Assembly (NCBI RefSeq): GCF_900113685.1
Contig: NZ_FOQG01000006.1
Coordinates: 124,001 to 188,000 of the forward strand
DNA from: Nocardioides psychrotolerans
GTDB lineage: Bacteria; Actinomycetota; Actinomycetes; Propionibacteriales; Nocardioidaceae
Direction of reading: 5' to 3'
DNA: 64,000 nt
The notes under the pieces were generated by a model, which saw nothing but the letters and a program-made list of their open reading frames with translations, was not told the DNA's origin and did no database searches. A program made the position numbers and the translations under genes. Positions 1 through 12,154 of this stretch are shown in pieces (within the stretch, counting starts at the first letter, position 1; every line of letters begins with the position of its first letter).

Positions 1-1027
1 CGATGAGGGCCTCGTGCTCTCGACGTTCGACTACGAGACGTCGGCGCGCGCGACGCTCAAGGCCGACGTCAGCGACGAGGGTCGGGCGCTGGTGAGTGGT
101 CGCCTCCTGGCCGACATCTGCAAGAGCCTGCCCAGCAAGCCTGTCGAGATGGCGATCGACGGCTCGCGAGTCACCCTGACCTGCGGCTCGGCCCGCTTCA
201 CGCTGCAGACCATGCCGGTCGAGGACTACCCCACGATCCCGCAGATGCCCACCGCCACCGGCACCGTGCAGAGCGACGTGTTCTCCCACGCCGTCGCCCA
301 GGCCGTGACCGCCGCCGGCCGCGACGACATGCTCCCGGTCCTCACCGGTGTGCGGCTCGAGATCGACGGCTCCACGATCTCCCTACTCGCCACCGACCGC
401 TTCCGGCTCTCGCACCGCGAGCTCGGCTGGGCCCCGATGTCGCCCGACGAGTCGCTGGCCGCGCTGGTGCCGGCCAAGGTCCTCGGCGACACCGCCAAGT
501 CACTGACCGCCGGCAGCGAGGTCACGATCGCGCTCTCCGCCAGCGGCTCGGGTGAGGGCATCATCGGCTTCGAGGGCAACGCCCCCGGCGGCCTGCGTCG
601 TACGACGACCCGTCTCCTGGACGGCGAGTTCCCCAAGGTGCGCAGCCTCTTCCCCGCCGACAAGCTCACCATCGCCAAGGTCGACAAGGCCGCGCTGATC
701 GAGTCGGTCAAGCGGGTGTCCCTCGTGGCCGAGCGCAACACCGCGGTGCAGCTCGCGTTCAGCGACGGGGTGCTCACCCTCGACGCCGGCTCCGGCGACG
801 AGGCCCAGGCCTCGGAGTCGATCGAGGCGCAGATCGAGGGCGAGGACATCACCACGGGCTTCAACCCGCAGTTCCTCCTCGACGGTCTCCAGGCCATCGA
901 CGAGCCCGTCGTCGAGATGGCCTTCACCCAGGCCTCCAAGCCGGTCGTGCTCAGCGGCGCGGTCACCGACGGTGCCGAGGACAGCGGTTTCCGCTACCTC
1001 CTCATGCCCCGTCGCCTGCTCTCCTAG
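1..1027 (+). CDS. dnaN: DNA polymerase III beta sliding clamp (5' end outside window)
   Basis: Ring-shaped processivity clamp that tethers the replicative polymerase to DNA. The reading frame is open from base 2, so the gene is cut by the window edge. The GTG at 14 is an internal valine, because the residues before it continue the family motif (GLVLSTFDYE). About 341 residues are present against a usual 375-395, so roughly the first 40-50 are missing. The C-terminus FRYLLMPRRLLS matches the conserved clamp end (YLLMPxRL). It is followed by gnd, recF, dciA, gyrB and gyrA, the normal actinobacterial origin order, so dnaA and oriC should lie just upstream. Confidence 0.97.
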   Translation, partial: DEGLVLSTFDYETSARATLKADVSDEGRALVSGRLLADICKSLPSKPVEMAIDGSRVTLTCGSARFTLQTMPVEDYPTIPQMPTATGTVQSDVFSHAVAQAVTAAGRDDMLPVLTGVRLEIDGSTISLLATDRFRLSHRELGWAPMSPDESLAALVPAKVLGDTAKSLTAGSEVTIALSASGSGEGIIGFEGNAPGGLRRTTTRLLDGEFPKVRSLFPADKLTIAKVDKAALIESVKRVSLVAERNTAVQLAFSDGVLTLDAGSGDEAQASESIEAQIEGEDITTGFNPQFLLDGLQAIDEPVVEMAFTQASKPVVLSGAVTDGAEDSGFRYLLMPRRLLS

Positions 1028-1084
1028 CACGACCGCAGCGCCACCCACCCAGCCGCCGAAGCCCCCATCCCCGGAGGACCTTGC

Positions 1085-1993
1085 ATGCACATCGGACTCG
1101 TCGGACTCGGCAAGATGGGCGGCAACATGCGCACCCGGATGCGTGAGGGCGGCGTGACGGTCATCGGCTACGACCGCAACGCCGACGTCTCCGACACCGA
1201 GAGCCTCGAGGCACTCGTCGAGCAGCTCCCCACCCCCAAGGTGGTCTGGGTGATGGTGCCCGCCGGGGGTCCGACGCACGACACGATCACGGCGCTCGCC
1301 GACCTGCTGGGCGAGGGCGACCTGGTCGTCGACGGCGGCAACTCACGCTGGACCGACGACAAGATCCACGCCGACCTGCTGGCCGCGAAGGGCATCGGCT
1401 TCGTCGACTGCGGCGTCTCCGGTGGAGTCTGGGGCCTGCAGAACGGCTACGCCCTGATGTGCGGCGGCTCCACGGCCGACGTCGCCAAGGCCCAGCCGGC
1501 GTTCGACGCGCTGCGGCCCGAGGGCGAGTCCGGGTTCGTGCACGCCGGACAGCAGCCAGGTGCCGGGCACTTCTCCAAGATGGTCCACAACGGCATCGAG
1601 TACGCCGTGATGCAGGCCTACGCCGAGGGATGGGAGCTGCTGGAGGCGACCGACGTCGTCGACAACGTGCCCGAGGTCTTCGCCTCCTGGCGAGAAGGCA
1701 CCGTCATCCGATCGTGGCTGCTGGACCTCCTGGTCACCGCGATCGAGGACGACACCCACCTCGACAAGATCCGCGGCTATGCCGACGACTCCGGCGAGGG
1801 CCGCTGGACCGTCGAGGCCGCCATCGACAACGCGGTGCCGATGAACGTCATCGCCGCGTCGCTCTTCGCCCGCTTCTCCTCCCGCCAGGACGACAGCCCG
1901 GCGATGAAGGCGGTCGCTGCGATGCGCAACCAGTTCGGCGGCCACGCCCTGCACACTCCCCCGCCGCCCGGCGGCGACGCCAACCCCGACTAG
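1085..1993 (+). CDS. gnd: 6-phosphogluconate dehydrogenase, decarboxylating (short type)
   Basis: Oxidises 6-phosphogluconate to ribulose 5-phosphate in the pentose phosphate pathway. The N-terminus has a Rossmann motif (GLVGLGKMGGNM). The substrate and catalytic segments DGGNSRWTDDK, DCGVSGGVWGLQNGYALMCGG (two overlapping pieces of one block) and FSKMVHNGIEY carry the family lysine and histidine. At 302 residues it belongs to the short class (GndA/YqeC type, often NAD-preferring) rather than the 470-residue class. The ATG at 1085 follows a purine-rich stretch (GGAGGACC). It sits between dnaN and recF as in many actinobacteria. Cofactor preference is inferred from class only. Confidence 0.93.
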   Translation: MHIGLVGLGKMGGNMRTRMREGGVTVIGYDRNADVSDTESLEALVEQLPTPKVVWVMVPAGGPTHDTITALADLLGEGDLVVDGGNSRWTDDKIHADLLAAKGIGFVDCGVSGGVWGLQNGYALMCGGSTADVAKAQPAFDALRPEGESGFVHAGQQPGAGHFSKMVHNGIEYAVMQAYAEGWELLEATDVVDNVPEVFASWREGTVIRSWLLDLLVTAIEDDTHLDKIRGYADDSGEGRWTVEAAIDNAVPMNVIAASLFARFSSRQDDSPAMKAVAAMRNQFGGHALHTPPPPGGDANPD

Positions 1994-2005
1994 GCACGGG
2001 CCGCG

Positions 2006-3160
2006 TTGTACGTCTCCCACCTGACGCTGCACAACTTCCGCTCCTACGCGAGCGCCGACGTCCCGCTCGAGGCCGGCGTCACGGCGTTCATCGGTCGCAA
2101 CGGCCAGGGCAAGACCAACCTCGTCGAGGCGATCGACTACCTCTCCCGGCTCGCGTCCCACCGGGTCGCCACCGACGCGCCGCTGGTCAAGGCCGGGTGC
2201 GACCAGGCGATCGTGCGCGCCGCGGTCGTCCGGGACGGGCGCACCGCCGTGCTCGAGGTCGAGCTCAACCCCGGCAAGACCAACCGGGCCCGCGTCAACA
2301 AGTCACCCCTGGCCAAGTCGCGAGACCTGGTCGGCCTGGTCCGCACGGTCGTCTTCTCCCCCGAGGACCTGACCCTGGTCAAGGGTGACCCTTCGGACCG
2401 CCGCAAGTTCCTCGACGACCTGCTCGTGCTGCGCACCCCGCGCCTGGCCGGTGTGCGCGCCGACTACGACCGGATCCTGCGCCAGCGCAACTCGCTGCTC
2501 AAGACCGCCGGCGCCGCGCGCCGCGGCTCCACCAGCCAGGAGTCGGCGCTCTCCACCCTCGGGGCGTGGGACTCCCACCTGGTCCACGCCGGCAGCGAGC
2601 TGCTGAGCCACCGGCTCGCGCTGGTCGAGGCGCTGGCGCCGTACGTCGGCAAGGCCTATGCCACCGTTGCCCGCGGTGCTTCGCGGGAGGACGCCGCGAT
2701 CGATTACCGCCCGTCCTTCGACCTGGGGCAACACGATCCGGCCGCGCTCGCCGAGGCCTTCCACGCCGAGCTCGAGCGACGCCGAGGCGACGAGCTCGAC
2801 CGCGGCATCTCGCTGGTCGGTCCGCACCGCGACGAGCTGCTGCTGAGCCTCGGTCTCGCGCCCGAGGCCGGGGGTCAGCGGCTGCCGGTCAAGGGCTACG
2901 CCTCCCACGGGGAGTCCTGGTCGTTCGCCCTCGCGCTGCGCCTGGCGTCCTACGACCTGTTGCGCTCCGACGGCGACGACCCGATCCTGATCCTGGACGA
3001 CGTCTTCGCCGAGCTCGACACCGAACGACGCGCGCAGCTCGCCGAGCTGGTCGCGGGCGCCGAGCAGGTGCTCGTCACCGCCGCGGTCGCCGACGACGTA
3101 CCGGCGGTGCTGGCCGGAGTCCGTTACGCCGTGGCAGGCGGGGAGGTGACACGTGTCTGA
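2006..3160 (+). CDS. recF: DNA replication and repair protein RecF
   Basis: SMC-like ATPase that loads RecA at single-strand gaps. It starts at TTG (2006); the encoded [14 protein letters not shown] is the canonical RecF N-terminus, which fixes this rare start. Walker A is GRNGQGKT at residues 30-37, a signature-like segment ([11 protein letters not shown]) lies near residue 297, and Walker B ([11 protein letters not shown]) near 328-338. At 384 residues it has normal family length. The last eight bases overlap the start of dciA, so the two are probably translationally coupled. Confidence 0.96.
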   Translation: MYVSHLTLHNFRSYASADVPLEAGVTAFIGRNGQGKTNLVEAIDYLSRLASHRVATDAPLVKAGCDQAIVRAAVVRDGRTAVLEVELNPGKTNRARVNKSPLAKSRDLVGLVRTVVFSPEDLTLVKGDPSDRRKFLDDLLVLRTPRLAGVRADYDRILRQRNSLLKTAGAARRGSTSQESALSTLGAWDSHLVHAGSELLSHRLALVEALAPYVGKAYATVARGASREDAAIDYRPSFDLGQHDPAALAEAFHAELERRRGDELDRGISLVGPHRDELLLSLGLAPEAGGQRLPVKGYASHGESWSFALALRLASYDLLRSDGDDPILILDDVFAELDTERRAQLAELVAGAEQVLVTAAVADDVPAVLAGVRYAVAGGEVTRV

Positions 3161-3722
3161 CGAGGACGAGGCGGTGGGCAGCCCGGTCGAGCCCGTCGAG
3201 CCCGTGGCACCTGTCGAGCCGCACGCCGACGACGGCCTCGACCTGGCCCGCGCGCTGACCCGCGCGGCGGCCGGCTCCACCTCGCGCGCCAAGCGCCGCC
3301 GCCCGTTCACCGGTGAGCGCCGGGCCGTGACGGGAAGCCGGGTGAGCGGCTCGCACCCCGACGATCGCGACCCCCAGCTGCTCGACTCGACCCTGGCGCG
3401 CCTCATCGGCGAGCGCGGCTGGGAGCTGGACCTGCGCATGCGCGGCGTCTTCGCCCGCTGGGCCGAGCTGGTCGGCGACGAGGTGGCGGCGCACTGCTCC
3501 CCCGAGGCCTTCACCGACGGCAAGCTCGTGGTCCGCACCGACTCCACCGCCTGGGCCACCCAGCTCACCCTCCTCGCGCCCACCGTCGTACGACGGCTCA
3601 ACGAGGAGCTCGGGCACGGCACGGTCGTCGTCATCGACGTCCAGGGCCCGCACCTGCCGAGCTGGAAGAAGGGTCTGCGGACCACCCGGGACGGGCGCGG
3701 TCCCCGCGACACCTACGGCTGA
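3153..3722 (+). CDS. dciA: DciA-like DUF721 protein
   Basis: DUF721/DciA proteins are the ancestral loaders of the DnaB helicase in bacteria without DnaC or DnaI, and in actinobacteria the gene sits between recF and gyrB as here. The start is GTG inside the recF stop region, with GGGAGGTGAC just before it. Residues 1-65 are acidic then basic low-complexity sequence; the conserved domain covers about 70-165 ([39 protein letters not shown]). There is a short basic tail. The loader role is inferred from the family, with no direct test in this organism. Confidence 0.87.
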   Translation: MSDEDEAVGSPVEPVEPVAPVEPHADDGLDLARALTRAAAGSTSRAKRRRPFTGERRAVTGSRVSGSHPDDRDPQLLDSTLARLIGERGWELDLRMRGVFARWAELVGDEVAAHCSPEAFTDGKLVVRTDSTAWATQLTLLAPTVVRRLNEELGHGTVVVIDVQGPHLPSWKKGLRTTRDGRGPRDTYG

Positions 3723-3867
3723 GCGTCTCAGACGTTCTGCGGGCCTCACCGACGTATGGGGACCTGTTGGGACCCCCACGAGGGGCTCGGACAGGCCACT
3801 ACGGGACGCTCAGGGCCATATTTCCTCCACAGATCCCTCCTCTGCTGGGCACCACACGTGGCACAAG

Positions 3868-3886
3868 GCCGTTTAACGGCTATCAT
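3868..3886 (+). promoter_or_regulatory. Candidate gyrB promoter element with palindrome
   Basis: In the 245-bp gap before gyrB a perfect inverted repeat GCCGTT-T-AACGGC (3868-3880) lies directly before TATCAT (3881-3886), which fits an actinobacterial -10 box. Gyrase genes are often supercoiling-regulated, and a palindrome next to the -10 could be an operator. No strong -35 is visible. The rest of the gap shows no ORF with convincing protein character. Confidence 0.35.
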
Positions 3887-3967
3887 GGGCAATGGTCGCC
3901 GTGACTGGGTCACCCCGGTCTGGGCGACCGTTATGTGTGTCAACTCAACGTGTGAAGAGGTCCTTGC

Positions 3968-6100
3968 GTGTCCGACGAGAACGCCGCTCCCGACGAGGTC
4001 CTCACCGAGGCACCCGCCGACGTCACCGTCGATCCCGACGCACCCCAGTACTCCAACGTCAGCGGCGACTACGACGCCTCGGCCATCCAGGTCCTGGAGG
4101 GGCTCGAGGCGGTCCGCAAGCGCCCCGGCATGTACATCGGCTCGACCGGTGAACGCGGTCTGCACCACCTGGTCTGGGAGGTCGTCGACAACTCCGTCGA
4201 CGAGTCGCTCGCCGGTCACTGCGACCGCATCGTGCTGACCCTGATGGCCGATGGCGGCATCCGCGTCGAGGACAACGGTCGCGGCATCCCGACCGACACC
4301 GCTCCGGGCCAGGAGATGCCGGCCCTCACGATGGCGCTGACGATGCTCCACGCGGGAGGCAAGTTCGGCGGCGGCGGCTACAAGGTCTCCGGTGGTCTGC
4401 ACGGGGTCGGCATCTCGGTCGTCAACGCGCTCTCCTCGAAGGTCATCGCCGAGGTCCGCAACCGTGGCCACGAGTGGCGCCAGACCTTCAGCATCGGCGT
4501 CCCCGACGGGGAGCTCGAGCAGGTCCGCCCGATGGAGCCGGGCGAGCGCACCGGCACGACCATCACCTACTACGCCTCCCCCGACATCTTCGAGACGACG
4601 GCCTACACGCTCGAGACGATCACCAACCGGATCCGGGAGATGGCCTTCCTCAACAAGGGTCTCGAGATCGTCGTGCGCGATGAGCGCCCTGCTGCGGACG
4701 ACCTCGTCGAGGCCGTGCACGACGGCACCGTCGAGGCCGACATCGACTCCGCCGGCCACGACGCCATGAAGAAGGCCGAGGGTGGCGGGCTCGTGCAGGT
4801 CTTCAAGTACGACCGCGGCCTGGTCGACTACGTCGAGCACCTCAACCGCCGCAAGGACAAGGCCAACCCGACGGTCATCTCCTTCGAGGCCGAGACCGCC
4901 GCGTCGATCGAGAACCACATGAGCCTCGAGGTGGCCATGCAGTGGAACACCACCTTCACCGAGTCGGTGCACACCTTCGCCAACACGATCAACACCCACG
5001 AGGGCGGCACCCACGAGGAGGGTTTCCGATCGGCTCTCACCTCCCTGGTCAACCACTGGGGCGAGGAGTGGGGCCTGATCAAGAAGCGCGAGGACCGCGT
5101 CTCGGGCGACGACATCCGTGAGGGCCTCACTGCGATCATCTCGATCAAGCTCGGCGAGCCGCAGTTCGAGGGCCAGACCAAGACCAAGCTCGGCAACACC
5201 GAGGCCAAGGGCTTCGTGCAACGCCTGGTCAACGACCAGCTCGGCGCGTGGCTCGAGCAGAACCCCGCCGAGGGCCGCGACATCGTGCGCAAGTCCCAGG
5301 CCGCGGCCTCGGCACGCATCGCGGCGCGCAAGGCGCGTGACCTCGCGCGCTCGCGCAAGGGCCTGCTCGGTGGCGGTGGCCTGCCCGGCAAGCTGTCGGA
5401 CTGCCAGTCGACCAACCCCGCCGAGTGCGAGGTCTTCATCGTCGAGGGCGACTCGGCCGGTGGCTCGGCACGTCAGGGCCGCGACCCGCGGGTCCAGGCG
5501 ATCCTCCCGATCCGCGGCAAGATCCTCAACGTCGAGAAGGCCCGCATCGACAAGGTGCTGGCCAACACCGAGGTCCAGGCGATCATCTCCGCGCTCGGCA
5601 CGGGCATCCACGAGGAGTTCAGCCTCGAGAAGCTGCGCTACCACAAGGTCGTCCTGATGGCGGACGCCGACGTCGACGGCCACCACATCAACACGCTGCT
5701 GCTCACGCTGCTGTTCCGCTTCATGAAGCCGCTGATCGAGCACGGCTACGTCTACATGGCCCAGCCGCCGCTCTACCGGCTGCGGTGGAACAAGCCGGCG
5801 GAGCACGAGTTCGTCTACTCCGACACCGAGCGCGACCTGATGATGCGCGACGGTCTCGCCCAGGGCCGCAAGCTCCCCAAGGAGAACGCGGTCCAGCGCT
5901 ACAAGGGTCTCGGTGAGATGAACGCCGATGAGCTGTGGGAGACCACGATGAACCCCGAGCAGCGGCTGATGCTCCAGGTGACCCTCGACGACGCTGCTCA
6001 GGCCGACGAGATCTTCTCGATCCTGATGGGCGAGGACGTCGAGCAGCGCCGTTCGTTCATCCAGCGCAACGCCAAGGACGTTCGATTCCTCGATATCTAG
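3968..6100 (+). CDS. gyrB: DNA gyrase subunit B
   Basis: ATPase subunit of gyrase, which introduces negative supercoils with GyrA. The GHKL ATP-binding domain includes EVVDNSVDE near residues 71-79 and the lid glycines [19 protein letters not shown]. The Toprim domain has EGDSAGGSA near 492 and DADVDGHHI near 566. The end ([15 protein letters not shown]) is the family C-terminus. At 710 residues it is full length, with a variable acidic N-terminal extension of about 30 residues. Start is GTG at 3968 after GAAGAGG. It is followed by gyrA after 54 bp, probably in one transcript. Confidence 0.98.
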   Translation: MSDENAAPDEVLTEAPADVTVDPDAPQYSNVSGDYDASAIQVLEGLEAVRKRPGMYIGSTGERGLHHLVWEVVDNSVDESLAGHCDRIVLTLMADGGIRVEDNGRGIPTDTAPGQEMPALTMALTMLHAGGKFGGGGYKVSGGLHGVGISVVNALSSKVIAEVRNRGHEWRQTFSIGVPDGELEQVRPMEPGERTGTTITYYASPDIFETTAYTLETITNRIREMAFLNKGLEIVVRDERPAADDLVEAVHDGTVEADIDSAGHDAMKKAEGGGLVQVFKYDRGLVDYVEHLNRRKDKANPTVISFEAETAASIENHMSLEVAMQWNTTFTESVHTFANTINTHEGGTHEEGFRSALTSLVNHWGEEWGLIKKREDRVSGDDIREGLTAIISIKLGEPQFEGQTKTKLGNTEAKGFVQRLVNDQLGAWLEQNPAEGRDIVRKSQAAASARIAARKARDLARSRKGLLGGGGLPGKLSDCQSTNPAECEVFIVEGDSAGGSARQGRDPRVQAILPIRGKILNVEKARIDKVLANTEVQAIISALGTGIHEEFSLEKLRYHKVVLMADADVDGHHINTLLLTLLFRFMKPLIEHGYVYMAQPPLYRLRWNKPAEHEFVYSDTERDLMMRDGLAQGRKLPKENAVQRYKGLGEMNADELWETTMNPEQRLMLQVTLDDAAQADEIFSILMGEDVEQRRSFIQRNAKDVRFLDI

Positions 6101-6154
6101 GTCTCTAGCACCATTCCTAGACTCGAGTAGAACCGACCAGAGAGACGAAGACAC

Positions 6155-8880
<2,726 letters not shown>

Positions 8881-8881
<1 letters not shown>

Positions 8882-9492
8882 TGACGGAGCGTCCCACCCA
8901 GCCGTCCACCCAGCGCACGGCCACGACGGGGACCAAGGCCACGGCCAAGCCTCCTGCGCCGGCCAAGCCGGCAGCCGACCGCGGCGCCGACGAGACCGCC
9001 GTACGACCGCCCCTGACGGAGCGGATCCAGGCCAAGCTCAGCTCGGCGCGCAGCGAGCACGTCGCCAACGCCGAGCCCGAGTCGAAGACCAAGGCCAGCA
9101 AGGCGGCCGCCGGGGCCAAGCCCCCGCGCCGGGCGCGACTGCGGCTGACCCGGATCGACCCCTGGTCGGTGATGAAGACCGCCTTCCTGCTCTCCATCGC
9201 CTTCGGCATCGTCACGGTCGTCTCGGTGCTGATGGTCTGGTCGGTGCTCGGCGCCGCCGGTGTCTGGGACTCCATCAACCAGACGATCCAGGAGAGCATC
9301 GGCGGTCCGGAGACGGCGAACCTCGATGTCGAGAACTACGTCGGCACCTCGCGCGTGCTCGGCTTCACGATGCTCGTGGCCGCCGTCGACGTCGTCCTGC
9401 TGACCGCGATCGCGACCCTCGGCGCCTTCCTCTACAACATGGCCGCCGCCCTGCTCGGTGGCATCGAGGTCACGTTGTCCGAGGACAACTGA
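8881..9492 (+). CDS. DUF3566 membrane protein downstream of gyrA
   Basis: Small membrane protein found next to gyrA across actinobacteria; its function is unknown. The first 95 residues are Lys/Ala/Pro-rich and probably cytoplasmic. The DUF3566 core starts with RLRLTRIDPWSVMKTAF, followed by two predicted membrane helices at about residues 99-125 and 160-190 with a short loop between them. The ATG overlaps the gyrA stop, indicating translational coupling. A hairpin followed by TTTT at 9608-9625 probably ends the gyrB-gyrA transcript. Confidence 0.85.
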
Positions 9493-9607
9493 CCCTCACG
9501 GCTCGCGTCGGCTGACCGCTCGCGTGGTGGTCCCAGCCGCCCACAGGTCACCCCTCCCGGCAGGCCCGACAGGCCGTCGTACGACGGGTGGCGGGGGCTG
9601 CCCGGTC

Positions 9608-9627
9608 CGGGACGGATCCCGTTTTGT
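9608..9627 (+). terminator. Short hairpin plus T-run after the gyrase operon
   Basis: CGGGA (9608-9612), loop CGGA and TCCCG (9617-9621) are followed by TTTTGT. The stem is only 5 bp, so this is a modest intrinsic terminator candidate placed correctly after the DUF3566 gene. Confidence 0.45.
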
Positions 9628-9653
9628 AGGCGCCGTTCAGCGTGGGGTAATGT
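9624..9653 (+). promoter_or_regulatory. Candidate tRNA-Ile promoter
   Basis: TTGTAG (9624-9629) and TAATGT (9648-9653) are separated by 18 bp and end 22 bases before the tRNA-Ile. This resembles a sigma-70-type promoter, but it rests on pattern only and overlaps the T-run of the preceding hairpin. Confidence 0.4.
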
Positions 9654-9675
9654 TCGCCGCTGGCAGTCGCCATGA

Positions 9676-9749
9676 GGGCCTATAGCTCAGACGGTTAGAG
9701 CGCTTCCCTGATAAGGAAGAGGTCACAGGTTCAAGTCCTGTTAGGCCCA
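9676..9749 (+). tRNA. tRNA-Ile (GAT)
   Basis: The acceptor arms GGGCCTA and TAGGCCC pair perfectly. The anticodon stem CTTCC/GGAAG encloses loop CTGATAA with anticodon GAT at 9710-9712, and the T-loop TTCAAGT is standard. The 74-nt gene has no encoded CCA. Its position after gyrA is the usual actinobacterial one. Confidence 0.97.
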
Positions 9750-9842
9750 CTCACGCGGGATCTCTCATCGCCCGTGGAGCCCCTCACGGGCCTCCGCCCC
9801 GGCCCGCGGGTCGGGGACACCTCGCACCACAAGGGAGTCAGC

Positions 9843-9968
9843 ATGAAGAAGATCCTCCTGGTCATGATCGCCGCCGCCGGCGCCGTCGTGGCCCGCAAGA
9901 AGATCTCCGAGGGCAAGGCCGAGCAGGCCCTGTGGGCCGAGGCCACCGACCCGGTCGCCAAGATCTGA
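9843..9968 (+). CDS. DLW-39 family small protein
   Basis: A 41-residue protein between tRNA-Ile and tRNA-Ala. It has a single hydrophobic helix ([14 protein letters not shown]), then basic RKK and the conserved ending [11 protein letters not shown], which contains the LW pair typical of the DLW-39 family found at this site in actinobacteria. Start ATG at 9843 follows AAGGGAGTCAGC, a good ribosome site; the longer upstream frame lacks protein character. Function is unknown; a membrane-anchored micro-protein is likely. Confidence 0.8.
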   Translation: MKKILLVMIAAAGAVVARKKISEGKAEQALWAEATDPVAKI

Positions 9969-10010
9969 CGCCAGCACACCGCCGGCCGCGCACGTCGTGG
10001 CCGGCACCGC

Positions 10011-10083
10011 GGGGCCTTGGCGCAATTGGTAGCGCACCTGCTTTGCAAGCAGGGGGTTAGGGGTTCGAGTCCCCTAGGCTCCA
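10011..10083 (+). tRNA. tRNA-Ala (TGC)
   Basis: The acceptor arm GGGGCCT pairs with AGGCTCC with one G-T wobble. Anticodon stem CCTGC/GCAGG encloses TTTGCAA, with anticodon TGC at 10044-10046. The T-loop is TTCGAGT. The 73-nt gene has no encoded CCA. The atypical genes that follow suggest this locus has accepted inserted DNA, although I found no second copy of its 3' end. Confidence 0.97.
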
Positions 10084-10089
10084 CACCGA

Positions 10090-10124
10090 GAAACCGCAGG
10101 TCAGCCTGCGGTTTCTTTTGTTTC
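10090..10124 (+). terminator. Rho-independent terminator after tRNA-Ala
   Basis: GAAACCGCAGG (10090-10100) and CCTGCGGTTTC (10105-10115) form an 11-bp perfect stem with a TCAG loop, followed by TTTTGTTTCT. This is the clearest intrinsic terminator in the window. Confidence 0.9.
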
Positions 10125-10233
10125 TCCATGTACCCCGCACCTGCTGGTCGTTGCGCCGTGGGGGACTGGTGGGGGAATCAGTGGAACAGGCGGCACCTAG
10201 CTTCTCTGCCCTCAAGCTGCGAAGCTGCGCCGG

Positions 10234-10767
10234 ATGGACGGCTATGCGCGACATGTGAAGGCGAATCTGTCGCCCGAGCAGGCCGTGGAGATGCAGGCCG
10301 TCGACGGTTTGGCGAAGAAGTTGCTCGCGCACATTGTCGACACGACGGCGGAGATTGCGGCGCTGCATGTGCATGGCGCGAAGAGCAAGGCGATCCAGGA
10401 TCACTTCGCCATCCTGCTGCGCGAGGAGCTCGGCTTCGGCGAGGAGGTGGTGTTGACCCCGCAGAGCGGTCTGGTCACGCAGGCGCGGCCAGACTTCTTC
10501 TTCGAGCTGATGGACGGCCGCGGGATCATCGCCGAGGTCGAGCGCGGCGGGACGATCACCAACAACCATGACCTCAAGGACCTGTGGAAGGCGCACGTCG
10601 CGCCGGACGCCCACCACCTCTTCTTGATCGTGCCGCACAACAACTGGAAGGGAGACGGCAGTCCGCGCGAACGCCCCTTTCAGACCGTTGCCCGCCGGCT
10701 CGGCGCCTTTTTTGGCGATCCCCGCCGGGAAATCGACGTGCTGAGCGTGCACGTCTTCGCCTACTGA
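10234..10767 (+). CDS. Hypothetical protein with possible PD-(D/E)xK nuclease fold
   Basis: Not recognised as a named family. The 177-residue protein has a helical N-terminus (about 1-60) and then an alpha/beta core. The stretch RPDFFFEL (Asp87) followed by IIAEVERGG (Glu101, Glu103) has the spacing of a PD-(D/E)xK nuclease core with ExE in place of ExK. A later beta strand is HHLFLIVPHNNWKG. No DNA-binding domain is visible. It lies just after tRNA-Ala in a segment of variable genes, which fits a mobile or defence-linked origin. Nuclease activity is a hypothesis. Confidence 0.55.
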   Translation: MDGYARHVKANLSPEQAVEMQAVDGLAKKLLAHIVDTTAEIAALHVHGAKSKAIQDHFAILLREELGFGEEVVLTPQSGLVTQARPDFFFELMDGRGIIAEVERGGTITNNHDLKDLWKAHVAPDAHHLFLIVPHNNWKGDGSPRERPFQTVARRLGAFFGDPRREIDVLSVHVFAY

Positions 10768-10998
10768 CATACAGCGCTACTCGAGGAGCAAGTCCTCGGC
10801 GCGCATGGCGATCTGTTAGGCGTCCCTATGTCTGGGACTGATCGCGCAACCGGTTCTCGCCCGTTCTCCGCGCCTCCTTCGCTCCGCGGGCGGCAAACGG
10901 GCCATCCGGATCAAGCTCGAGGACCTGGAGGTGGCACCGCGGCAGATCCCGTCTGCTCGGTGGTGATGCGGCAATCCGTCGCGCGCCGACATCACGTT

Positions 10999-11010
10999 GT
11001 CATATATGAC
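10999..11010. promoter_or_regulatory. Palindromic operator candidate before HTH gene
   Basis: GTCATATATGAC is a perfect 12-bp palindrome in otherwise GC-rich DNA, 26 bases before the chosen ATG of the HTH regulator at 11036. Antitoxin-type HTH proteins commonly bind such sites to autoregulate. The 268-bp gap from 10768 holds no other convincing feature. Confidence 0.45.
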
Positions 11011-11035
11011 TACGCCAATGTATCCTGTCCACGTG

Positions 11036-11623
11036 ATGGACCGAGACACACAGGCGGTCATGGACCGCCTCAACGCCGCTCATGCGCGAAGCGGTCTCTC
11101 GTTGCGCCGTTTTGCCCACGCACTGGGGACCGACGCTTCACGATTCTCGGCCTACCGCTCGGGCAAGATCGCGCCATCTGCGGCGTTCCTACTGCGCGCC
11201 GAGCGCATCGCAGACGCCATCTCCCGCGCTCGCGAGAGCCGCATTCCTTCCTCCATCGACGCCGTCCTCGCCATTGGCGCAGCCCACAACAAGGGCGACG
11301 ACGACTGGACCTACGCCCTGTCTCTCGAACTTCGCGACAGGCTCCGCGACATCTTGCGCAATTCCACGGAGCTGGCCGAGGCCTGGGAGGCGCAGCCGCC
11401 CGACATCGAAGCTCACTGGAAGGCCCTGGCCGCCGCATTCGTCAGCAGGGAGTTCCATGAGGCCGGCCTTCCTGCACCCAGGTGGACGCAAGGGCCCCGC
11501 CTCGCCAGCGAATGGATCCTCGACACACCTCGACTCAGCGACGACCAGATCAAAGAACAAACTCCACGCTGGCTCGCTGAGCGCAACATCTTCATCGCTG
11601 AGAAGGACCTCGTCACCGCGTGA
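11036..11623 (+). CDS. HTH (XRE-like) regulator, probable antitoxin partner
   Basis: The 195-residue protein has an N-terminal helix-turn-helix (SLRRFAHALGTDASRFSAYRSGKIAPSAAFL, two adjoining segments, residues about 18-48). A longer alpha-helical domain follows, ending PRWLAERNIFIAEKDLVTA. In actinobacteria such proteins are often encoded directly before a DUF6036-like nucleotidyltransferase, and the remnant of that partner follows here. Start is uncertain: TTG 10997, ATG 11006, 11018 and 11036 are in frame. The last was chosen because the upstream palindrome then lies outside the gene. The gene is intact while its partner is truncated. Confidence 0.62.
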   Translation: MDRDTQAVMDRLNAAHARSGLSLRRFAHALGTDASRFSAYRSGKIAPSAAFLLRAERIADAISRARESRIPSSIDAVLAIGAAHNKGDDDWTYALSLELRDRLRDILRNSTELAEAWEAQPPDIEAHWKALAAAFVSREFHEAGLPAPRWTQGPRLASEWILDTPRLSDDQIKEQTPRWLAERNIFIAEKDLVTA

Positions 11624-11624
11624 T

Positions 11625-12074
11625 GGGCTGACCCCCGATATCGACGCACTGACCAGTCACGCAGCGGTCTTGGACGAGGCCACATCGATGGCCCAAGACC
11701 ACGGCCTACCCGAAGGATGGCTCAACAGCAACGCCGCGGGCTGGGTGCCTCCTCGGCCCGAATGGGCACTGACGCCGCCAACAAAACCGGGCCTGACCAT
11801 TCACATCGCCCCGCCCGAGCACGTCCTGGCGATGAAGGTCATCGCCACACGTCGCAAAGACCGCCCCGACATCCGACTCTTGATAAGAGAGGTCGGCATG
11901 GAGGACGCGCCACCGGAGGAGTACGCCGACCTTCTTGCCCGCATCTACGACGGTGAAGGATTGCTCCCCACCATGCTCGGGATCAAGGGAGACGATCCGG
12001 CCGCCACGCACACCGAGGCCATCCGCATCGGCGAGTGGGCCCATCAGTTCGCGAGCGAACTCCGCAACGGATAG
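11625..12074 (+). pseudogene. 5'-truncated nucleotidyltransferase (DUF6036-like) partner
   Basis: The open frame begins abruptly at the point corresponding to the family motif TxDIDAL (here LTPDIDALTSHAAVLDEA). It then matches the rest of the family pattern: HGLPEGWLN, GLTIHIAPPEHVLAMKV and RPDIRLLIREVG. The usual 40-45 N-terminal residues, including the GGAAMAL nucleotide-binding motif, are absent. No ATG or GTG with a ribosome site precedes the frame; the start-like GTGATG at the HTH stop is out of frame and hits TGA at once. A deletion of about 130 bp at the gene junction is inferred. Translation of a shortened product cannot be excluded. Confidence 0.6.
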
Positions 12075-12154
12075 CCAGCACGCGCGAAAGAGCCGCCCTG
12101 CGACCATCGTGGCGCGCGCCTATCGACAGATCCGACGGTGATTGACTGTCCGTC

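Noticed and set aside
9458..9685. Open frame between the DUF3566 gene and tRNA-Ile
   Set aside because: It overlaps a terminator, a promoter and the tRNA and has no protein character.
10828..11460. Open frame across the HTH gene promoter and start
   Set aside because: It overlaps the recognised HTH gene in another frame, is Arg/Pro/Ser rich and has no domain.
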